NCBI GenBank assembly: GCA_035911095.1
Contig: JAMHWF010000123.1
Location: forward strand, 1-64,000
Source of the DNA: JAMHWF01 sp035911095
GTDB lineage: Bacteria; Pseudomonadota; Gammaproteobacteria; Burkholderiales; Burkholderiaceae_C
Direction: 5' to 3'
Length of the DNA: 64,000 nucleotides
How positions within the stretch are numbered: position 1 is the first letter of the stretch; each line of letters begins with the position of its first letter. This document shows positions 58,723 to 64,000 of this stretch, piece after piece. The notes beneath the pieces are model-generated. The model was given only the letters and a program-made list of their open reading frames with translations. It ran no database searches and had not been told where the DNA came from. Both the position numbers and the translations under genes were made by a program.

Positions 58723-59592
58723 TCAGGCCCGCCGCCAGCTCACGCCGGCGCGCGAGAACATCGCGCCCAGCCCTTCCGGGTTCGACATCCCGTCGATCGC
58801 CTGCTGCACCGCCTGCGCCAGGTCCTTCGCTTCCTTCTTGACCGCGCATCCGATCGCCCAGCCGTTGCGCGGGGCGCGCGGGCTCGGCAAGGGGTCGATT
58901 GCGTAGGCCGGGTCGCGCCCGAGCACGCTCTCGAGTTCCGAGCGCAAGCCGGCAGCGAGGGTGACCTCGCCCGCCTGCAGGGCCCTGGCGGCCGCAACAC
59001 CGTCCTTCAGGTGCGTGACCAGCTTTTCGCGGTAGGCGCCGCTGTCGGCGCCGATCAGCAGCCAGCCGGCCAGCGACAACCCCGGCACCGCGGTGCGCTC
59101 CTGCGCGAGCGGCTCGAGGGTCTGGATCGCAGGCAGCTTGTCGACGCGGCGCGCGATCGCGAGCGTCTCGCGGTAGTAGGGGCCGAAGATGATGGCCTGT
59201 GGCGTGGCGTCGATCAGCGGACGGTCGACCGGCACATGCAGGAGCAGGTCGGCCGGCCCGTGGCCTAGGTAGTGACCGCGCCAGACCATGTTGCGCAGGT
59301 CATCGGCCATCTCCTCGCCGGCGTTGAAGAACAACGGCGAGAGCGGTACGCCGACCGCTGCCGCGATCGCCTTCGCGAGATCCACATCGATGCCGGCGCC
59401 GTCGGTGTTGAACGGCGGCATGTCGTTGTAGATCGCGATCGACATCACGCCGCGCTGGCGGATGCGCTCGAGCGCAGGCAGGTCCTCAGGCGCGGTCTGC
59501 GCCTTCGCACCGCCCGCGCCGAGCCCCAGCAGCAACGCGCTCGCCGCCGTCAGGCAGCGGCGGCGCGAAGGCGCTGCCTCGTCGTTGCTCAC
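58723..59592 (-). CDS. Quinoprotein dehydrogenase-associated periplasmic substrate-binding protein
   Basis: A family 3 solute-binding-fold protein of 289 residues, of the type found with PQQ alcohol dehydrogenase genes (MxaJ/XoxJ-like). An export signal with an arginine run (SRRRCLTAASALLLGLGAGGAKA) is followed by LERIRQRGVMSIAIYNDMPPF and GIDVDLAKAIAAAVG. GTG at 59592 overlaps the stop of the cytochrome c550 gene, so the two are coupled. It is distinct from MxaJ in the mxa operon. No quinoprotein dehydrogenase gene is present on either side. Confidence 0.85.
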   Translation of the reverse strand: MSNDEAAPSRRRCLTAASALLLGLGAGGAKAQTAPEDLPALERIRQRGVMSIAIYNDMPPFNTDGAGIDVDLAKAIAAAVGVPLSPLFFNAGEEMADDLRNMVWRGHYLGHGPADLLLHVPVDRPLIDATPQAIIFGPYYRETLAIARRVDKLPAIQTLEPLAQERTAVPGLSLAGWLLIGADSGAYREKLVTHLKDGVAAARALQAGEVTLAAGLRSELESVLGRDPAYAIDPLPSPRAPRNGWAIGCAVKKEAKDLAQAVQQAIDGMSNPEGLGAMFSRAGVSWRRA

Positions 59593-60083
59593 AGCGGCTT
59601 CTCGCGCCGCGTCTCGAGGTAAGCCTTGATCGACCACACCGCTTCCTGGCTGAGCACGCCTTCGAACGGAGGCATGTACACGGCGCCGTTACGGGTCACG
59701 CCGTGGCGGACCTTGCCGACGTAGAACTCGTCCATCTCCTTGACGCAGCTCTTCTTGCTAGCTTCGGCCTTCATCGTCGCACAGTCGGCGTCGATTTTGC
59801 GGAGGTCGGGTGCGATGCCGCCGGAGACGGCGTCGAGGCCGTGGCAGCGCGCGCAGTTCTGGGCGAAGGCCGAGGTGCCGATCTTGATCGCCTTCTCGTC
59901 GCCGCTGTAGGGGTTGGACGTCTTCCAGTCGGCGCCGAGCGGGGCCAGGCCCGTGGTGTCGACGGCTTGCGGCGTGACGTCGCCGTGGGACCAAGCGGCT
60001 GTGCCCATCAGGCAGGCCGCGGCGGCGAAGGCCAGGCGCCAGCGAGTGGAAAGCTGGCGTTGTCTCTTGAGGGTTTGATTCAT
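59589..60083 (-). CDS. pedF: Cytochrome c550, PedF type
   Basis: PedF-type cytochromes accept electrons from PQQ-dependent ethanol or related alcohol dehydrogenases. The 164-residue precursor has a signal peptide ending at TAAWS, then HGDVTPQAVDTTGLAPLG, the haem motif CARCH, and GIAPDLRKIDADC. The C-terminal NGAVYMPPFEGVLSQEAVWSIKAYLETRR contains the likely axial methionine. ATG at 60083 follows a TTGGAG site. A promoter matching the sigma-54 consensus lies 38 bases upstream. Confidence 0.92.
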   Translation of the reverse strand: MNQTLKRQRQLSTRWRLAFAAAACLMGTAAWSHGDVTPQAVDTTGLAPLGADWKTSNPYSGDEKAIKIGTSAFAQNCARCHGLDAVSGGIAPDLRKIDADCATMKAEASKKSCVKEMDEFYVGKVRHGVTRNGAVYMPPFEGVLSQEAVWSIKAYLETRREKPL

Positions 60084-60120
60084 GTCGCGTGCTCCAAGTC
60101 GTCGTTCGACACCCGTCATC

Positions 60121-60136
60121 TGCAATGCACATGCCA
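60121..60136 (-). promoter_or_regulatory. Sigma-54 (-24/-12) promoter of the pedF operon
   Basis: On the minus strand TGGCATG-N4-TTGCA matches the sigma-54 consensus TGGCAYG-N4-TTGCW at all specified positions, with GG and GC the required ten bases apart. The predicted start site is near 60110, giving a leader of about 27 bases before pedF. A sigma-54 activator gene is transcribed divergently from the same gap. Confidence 0.85.
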
Positions 60137-60167
60137 TTCGGGGGTGTTTCGTGCCCGGTTGCAGCGC

Positions 60168-60266
60168 TGTCGCACAACGCGACGTCACCTGACGGTATCG
60201 TCGCGCCGCGTCGCCCAGAGAAGATCAAGATCGCACATGATCGCGCCCGCGATGCGCTGTGCGACA
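60168..60266. promoter_or_regulatory. Upstream activator-like sites TGTCGC-N5-GCGAC and GCGACA half-site
   Basis: A dyad TGTCGC-ACAAC-GCGACG lies at 60168-60184 (about -66 from the predicted pedF start site), and TGTGCGACA lies at 60258-60266, the exact reverse complement of TGTCGCACA in the first site. Such dyads upstream of -24/-12 promoters are typical enhancer sites for activators of the AcoR/NtrC class. The divergent activator is the obvious candidate protein. Confidence 0.6.
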
Positions 60267-60382
60267 AAGGCGACCCCGGGTACCGTTCCCGGGGCGACCC
60301 TGAAAGCAGCGACGCGATGTGACGATGTGGAACAGCCTTAGGGCAGGGCCGGCACGCGAGGCCCCTACAACGGAGACAACAG

Positions 60383-62614
60383 ATGCAGCAAGTCCTCACG
60401 GCGCTCGACGGCAGCGAACGCTTGCGTCGGCGCGGTCTCGAGCTTGAACGACCGATCGCCTCTGCACTCTCGCTCGACCATGTGCATGCCGACGTGATCG
60501 AGCAGTCGTATCAGCGCTGCGCGACGATCGGTCTCAGCCGGACCCAGTCGCCCGAGTTCGCGCCGATGGGACGCAGTGACCTGGGCCACGCGCGGGAGCG
60601 CAATCGGCGCCTATACACCCATGCCGCGCCGGTGATGGAGATGCTTTACGAGCAGATCGTGAACACGCAGAGCATGGTGATCCTCACCGACGTCTGCGGC
60701 ACGATCATTCACTCGACCGGCGACGATGATTTCCTCGCGCGTGCCTCGAAGGTCGCGCTGCAGGCGGGCGTCAACTGGTCCGAATCGTCGAAGGGCACGA
60801 ACGCGATCGGGACCGCACTGGTCAGCGAGACGCCGACGCTCGTCCACGCCGACGAGCACTTCATGCACGCGAACCATTTTCTGACCTGTTCGGCGTCCCC
60901 GATCTTCGACCCGCGAGGCAGCATCCTCGGCGTGCTCGACGTCTCGGGCGACCACCGCCGATTCCACCAGCACACCATGGGACTGGTGAAGATGTCTGCC
61001 CGGATGATCGAGAACCACTGGCTGAGCGAAGATTTCCGTCACGTCATGCGTCTGCACCTGCACACGCGCGTCGAGTGTCTGGGGACGTTGATGGAGGGCA
61101 TCCTCGCCGTGTCCCGCGACGGGCGCATCCTTGGTGCCAACCGCAGCGCCCTGGACCACCTGGGCCTCTCGGGCGCGGCCGCGCGGATGCACAGCGTGAC
61201 GAGCCTGTTCGGCACGACGGTCGGCGCGCTGGTGGACCACTTCCGCTCGCCGCTCGCCTCGCCGCTGCCACTGCACCTGCCGGGCGGCACGCTGTGCCAT
61301 GTGCAGGCGCGTTTCGACTGGGGCACATGGTTCGGCTCGCGCGAGGAAGGCGACGCGGCGGGCTCGCGCCCGCCGCCCGCCGAAGCAGGGCCGGTGAAGG
61401 CCACGGATGCCCCGTCGGCGCCTGTGGCCGAGCCTCTGCCGGTCGACCCGCCCGCGCCGCTCGAGGCGCGCCAGGCACCGGCGTCTCCCGCGGCGCTGGC
61501 ACCGGTCGCGGCGGGTTCACCGGCGGCCCCCTTCGTGGCGCCCGGCGCCGCGCGCACCGCGCTCGATGCGCTCGACACCGGCGACGAGCGCCTGCGCGCC
61601 GTGATCGCCAAGGCGCGCAAGGCGCTCGACCGCGACCTGCCGCTGCTGATCCTCGGCGAGACGGGCACCGGCAAGGAGATGCTGGCGCGCGCCTTCCACG
61701 ACGACTCGCGCCGTGCCGCGCAGCCCTTCGTCGCGGTCAACTGCGCCTCGATCCCGGAGTCGCTGATCGAGGCCGAGCTGTTCGGCTACGAGGACGGCGC
61801 CTTCACCGGCGCGCGGCGCCGCGGCGCGGCCGGCAAGCTGCTGCAGGCGCATGGCGGCACGCTCTTCCTCGACGAGATCGGCGACATGCCGCTCGCCCTG
61901 CAGGCGCGCCTGCTGCGTGTGCTGCAGGAACGGCGCGTCACCCCGCTCGGCAGCGCGAAGTCGATCCCGGTCGACGTGACGCTGATCGCGGCCACGCACT
62001 GCAACCTGCGCCAGATGATCGAGGCGAAGGCCTTCCGCGAAGACCTCTACTACCGCCTGAACAGCCTGGTGCTGCGCCTGCCTGCGCTGCGCGAGCGCAG
62101 CGACCTCGGCGCGCTGGTGCGCTCGATCCTGGCCGCCCAGGGCGGCACGCCGCCGCGCCTCGCGCCGCGCGTGGTGCAGCGCCTGCACGCGCACCGCTGG
62201 CCGGGCAACGTCCGCGAACTCGCCAACGTGCTGCGCACCGCCTGCGTGATGGCGACCGGCGAGCCGCTGATCGACTGCAGCCACCTCTCGGACGAATTCA
62301 TCGTCGACACCGATCCGCTGCTCGACGCCGTCGTGCCCGGCGAGGGCGGGGTCGCGGCGGGGATGGCCGGGCTCGGCCTCGCCGGCAGCGCCTTCGCGGC
62401 CGCACCGGGCGCCACGGCCCTCGGTCCGTTGGGCAGCGAGCCGCCGCCACCGACGGTCGCCGAGACGCCGCGCACGCTCGAAGAGCGCGAGATCGAGATG
62501 ATCCGCCAGGCGCTCGACGCCCACGCCGGCAACATCTCGGCCGCGGCGAAGCAACTCGGCATCAGCCGCAACACGATCTACCGGCGCCTCTACTGGAGCT
62601 CGGCGGCATCTTGA
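60383..62614 (+). CDS. AcoR-type sigma-54-dependent transcriptional activator
   Basis: A 743-residue enhancer-binding protein. Residues 80-215 form a GAF-type sensor (SSKGTNAIGTAL, HFLTCSASPIFDPRGSILGVLDVSG), about 230-310 a PAS-like segment, and 325-395 a Pro/Ala-rich linker. The AAA+ domain has Walker A GETGTGKE (425-432), the sigma-54 contact loop GAFTGA (472-477) and LFLDEIGDMP. The C-terminal Fis-type helix-turn-helix is GNISAAAKQLGISRNTIYRRL. Related proteins control alcohol or acetoin oxidation genes. It probably activates the divergent pedF operon. Its stop overlaps the next gene (TTGA). Confidence 0.92.
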   Translation: MQQVLTALDGSERLRRRGLELERPIASALSLDHVHADVIEQSYQRCATIGLSRTQSPEFAPMGRSDLGHARERNRRLYTHAAPVMEMLYEQIVNTQSMVILTDVCGTIIHSTGDDDFLARASKVALQAGVNWSESSKGTNAIGTALVSETPTLVHADEHFMHANHFLTCSASPIFDPRGSILGVLDVSGDHRRFHQHTMGLVKMSARMIENHWLSEDFRHVMRLHLHTRVECLGTLMEGILAVSRDGRILGANRSALDHLGLSGAAARMHSVTSLFGTTVGALVDHFRSPLASPLPLHLPGGTLCHVQARFDWGTWFGSREEGDAAGSRPPPAEAGPVKATDAPSAPVAEPLPVDPPAPLEARQAPASPAALAPVAAGSPAAPFVAPGAARTALDALDTGDERLRAVIAKARKALDRDLPLLILGETGTGKEMLARAFHDDSRRAAQPFVAVNCASIPESLIEAELFGYEDGAFTGARRRGAAGKLLQAHGGTLFLDEIGDMPLALQARLLRVLQERRVTPLGSAKSIPVDVTLIAATHCNLRQMIEAKAFREDLYYRLNSLVLRLPALRERSDLGALVRSILAAQGGTPPRLAPRVVQRLHAHRWPGNVRELANVLRTACVMATGEPLIDCSHLSDEFIVDTDPLLDAVVPGEGGVAAGMAGLGLAGSAFAAAPGATALGPLGSEPPPPTVAETPRTLEEREIEMIRQALDAHAGNISAAAKQLGISRNTIYRRLYWSSAAS

Positions 62615-63345
62615 AGCTCGCGGGCAGGCGCTCGCGCGCACGGCCGGACGGCAGCTCGCTCGACGCCGGCGCGCGCCATCTCTTCTGGGGCTGGGCGCTC
62701 GGCGCCGGGGTCGCGCTGTTCGCCGCCTGGTGGCTGCAGCGGCGCGGCATGTGGGCTGCGCTGGTGGCCGGCGACCCGAGCGGCATCAGCGTCGGCATCG
62801 TCATCGTCTGCTCGCTCTGCACCGCCTGGTGCGGGCGGCGGGCCTGGCTGCTGATGCAGCAGGTGCAGCCCGGCTCGAGCTGGCGCGAGGCCTATCGCGT
62901 GGAGCGCGCGACCGCGCCCGAACAGGCGACGCAGCTGCTGTCCGAACGCTCGCACGGGCCGCACGAGACGGCCTGGTGGTTCGCCTCCAGCGCGATCAAG
63001 CTCGGCCTGCTCGGCACCGTCGTCGGCTTCATCTACATGTCGATGCAGATCGGCCGCAGCAGCCAGGGCTTCGAGCTCGAGCAGGCGCAGACGCTGCTGA
63101 GCCAGATGACGCTGGGCATGGCGATCGCGCTCTACACGACGCTCGCGGGGCTGATCGGCAACCTCTGGCTCGGCCTGCAGCTGCTGCTGCTCGACCGCAT
63201 GGCCGACCGCGTCGTGGCCGACATCGTCGCCCTCGAAGGCGGCCCGCCGGGCCATGGCCATCCGCTGCCCGATCCGTCGCAGGCGGCCGGCGGGCCGGGT
63301 GTCGGCGGGATGGGTGCCGGCGCGTCGGGCACCTCTCGATCCTAG
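62611..63345 (+). CDS. MotA/TolQ/ExbB-like proton channel protein
   Basis: A 244-residue membrane protein with four predicted helices (about 27-45, 55-75, 128-150, 165-190). The conserved channel motifs are KLGLLGTVVGFIYMSM and LGMAIALYTTLAGLIGNLWLGLQ, as in MotA, TolQ and ExbB. It begins with TTG at 62611 inside the stop of the sigma-54 activator gene, so it is translationally coupled to a regulator. The next gene encodes an ExbD-like protein with an unusual C-terminal domain. It is not linked to tonB, tolA or flagellar genes. Confidence 0.82.
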   Translation: MKLAGRRSRARPDGSSLDAGARHLFWGWALGAGVALFAAWWLQRRGMWAALVAGDPSGISVGIVIVCSLCTAWCGRRAWLLMQQVQPGSSWREAYRVERATAPEQATQLLSERSHGPHETAWWFASSAIKLGLLGTVVGFIYMSMQIGRSSQGFELEQAQTLLSQMTLGMAIALYTTLAGLIGNLWLGLQLLLLDRMADRVVADIVALEGGPPGHGHPLPDPSQAAGGPGVGGMGAGASGTSRS

Positions 63346-63354
63346 AGGCCTGCG

Positions 63355-63957
63355 ATGGCCATGCTGCGCCGACGCCGGCACGACGAGATCGACCCGTTCT
63401 CGGACCTGCTGTTCAACACGCTGCTCGCCTTCGTCATGCTCTTCGCGATCGCGCTGCTGGCGATGAACCCGAAGGCGAAGAGCGGCGTGATCGACGCCAA
63501 GGCCGAGTTCATCATCACCCTGACCTGGCCCGACAACAACCCGAACGACATCGACGCCTGGGTGCAGGACCCGGCCGGCAACACGGTGTGGTTCCGCTCG
63601 CGCGAGGCCGGGATGATGCATCTCGACCGCGACGACCGCGGGCTGTCGAACGACACGATCGTGATCAACGGGCAGAAGGTGGTGAACCCGCTGAACCAGG
63701 AGGTCGTGACGATCCGCGGCGTGGCCGCCGGCGAGTACACGCTGAACGCCCACTACTACGACTCGAAGGACCGCGAGCCGGTGCCGATCACGGTGTCGAT
63801 CGTCAAGGTCAACCCGCGTGCCGAGGTCGTCTTCTACGGCAACGCCACCCTTGCGCGGCCCGGCGACGAGGTCACGCTCGTGCGCTTCACGCTCGACCGC
63901 GACGGCCACGTCGTCTCCACCAACCGCCTGCCGAAGACGCTCGTGCAGCGCCAATGA
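63355..63957 (+). CDS. ExbD/MotB-like membrane protein with DUF2135-like periplasmic domain
   Basis: A 200-residue protein with a short basic N-terminus (MLRRRRHDEIDPFSDLLFNT), a single membrane helix at about 18-38 (LLAFVMLFAIALLAM), and a periplasmic beta-rich domain. The helix start with Asp in DPFSDLLFN is like the proton-carrying end of ExbD/TolR. The domain contains TWPDNNPNDIDAWVQDPAGN and AGEYTLNAHYYD, a pattern like DUF2135/YfaP domains instead of the usual TolR or OmpA fold. It starts nine bases after the MotA/ExbB-like gene and probably forms a stator-like complex with it. Confidence 0.75.
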   Translation: MAMLRRRRHDEIDPFSDLLFNTLLAFVMLFAIALLAMNPKAKSGVIDAKAEFIITLTWPDNNPNDIDAWVQDPAGNTVWFRSREAGMMHLDRDDRGLSNDTIVINGQKVVNPLNQEVVTIRGVAAGEYTLNAHYYDSKDREPVPITVSIVKVNPRAEVVFYGNATLARPGDEVTLVRFTLDRDGHVVSTNRLPKTLVQRQ

Positions 63958-64000
63958 CCCTTTCCGACTGCGACCATGAACGCGCCGACGACCGACCTGC
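63954..64000 (+). CDS. Start of a further gene of the stator-like operon (partial)
   Basis: An ATG at 63954 overlaps the preceding stop as ATGA and opens a frame to the window edge; another ATG in a different frame lies at 63976. Only 8 to 15 codons are visible, so no product can be named. The tight overlap suggests a third gene in the operon. Confidence 0.35.
   Translation, partial: MTLSDCDHERADDRP

Noticed and set aside
60274..60294. CCCCGGG inverted repeat as a terminator
   Set aside because: No T-run follows on either strand and it lies upstream of a start codon, so a leader or operator role is more likely.
62611..63957. Zorya anti-phage ZorAB pair
   Set aside because: ZorB carries an OmpA-like peptidoglycan-binding domain, which is not seen here; the second protein has a DUF2135-like domain, and no ZorC, D or E gene is visible.
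1..64000. CRISPR arrays, tRNA, rRNA or insertion sequences
   Set aside because: No regularly spaced repeats, no tRNA-like cloverleaf or rRNA sequence and no transposase were recognised on either strand.

Overview
The window is very GC-rich (roughly 70%), densely coded, and uses many GTG and TTG starts with ATGA, GTGA or TTGA overlaps. Bug-family tricarboxylate-transporter binding proteins, WaaC/WaaA lipopolysaccharide genes and a complete methanol dehydrogenase operon point to a methylotrophic betaproteobacterium, most likely of the order Burkholderiales. This placement is an inference from gene content. No rRNA, tRNA, CRISPR array or insertion sequence was seen.

Left part (1-6.7 kb): a leftward pqqABCDE operon makes the cofactor PQQ; pqqE runs off the edge. 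A hairpin followed by a T-run lies between pqqA and pqqB. Divergent from pqqA is a MoxY/MoxX-type two-component pair, and the shared intergenic region holds three TCATGATT repeats. A membrane-bound spermidine-synthase-like protein and a group II PLP decarboxylase follow.

8.7-16.2 kb is a sugar-acid module resembling the non-phosphorylating L-rhamnonate route: rhamnonate dehydratase, SDR dehydrogenase, FAH-family hydrolase, MFS and Bug transport proteins, a 2-hydroxyacid dehydrogenase and a divergent LysR regulator. 16-25 kb is a mixed accessory stretch: a class V aminotransferase, a rightward run of flavin reductase, TIR protein and retropepsin-PDZ protein, a Phd/VapC-type toxin-antitoxin pair, and a guanidine exporter preceded by a guanidine-II riboswitch. 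Three genes here carry frame lesions (thpR, a paiB remnant and an FG-GAP protein).

25.3-36.5 kb is the centrepiece: a leftward mxaFJGIRSACKLD operon encoding the calcium-type methanol dehydrogenase, its cytochrome cL and its maturation factors, with the response regulator mxaB upstream. A second MoxY-type kinase sits at 41.4-42.8 kb. mxaB and this kinase share an approximately 80% identical 70-bp upstream element containing a GGGAA-TTCCC palindrome, and a related palindrome lies upstream of mxaF. This suggests one methanol regulon.

Between and after these lie a second sugar-acid cluster (DgoD-like dehydratase, Bug protein, LysR), a TonB siderophore receptor, SelO, an EamA exporter, Ogt and an Ada-AlkA fusion, an orphan OmpR-type regulator, an EF-hand protein, and phosphomannomutase-WaaC-WaaA. 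The right end (58.4-64 kb) holds a leftward pedF cytochrome c550 and quinoprotein-associated binding-protein operon. Its promoter matches the sigma-54 consensus and has upstream activator-like dyads. It is divergent from an AcoR-type sigma-54 activator, whose gene overlaps the first gene of a MotA/ExbB-like plus ExbD/DUF2135-like pair that I could not assign to any described system.
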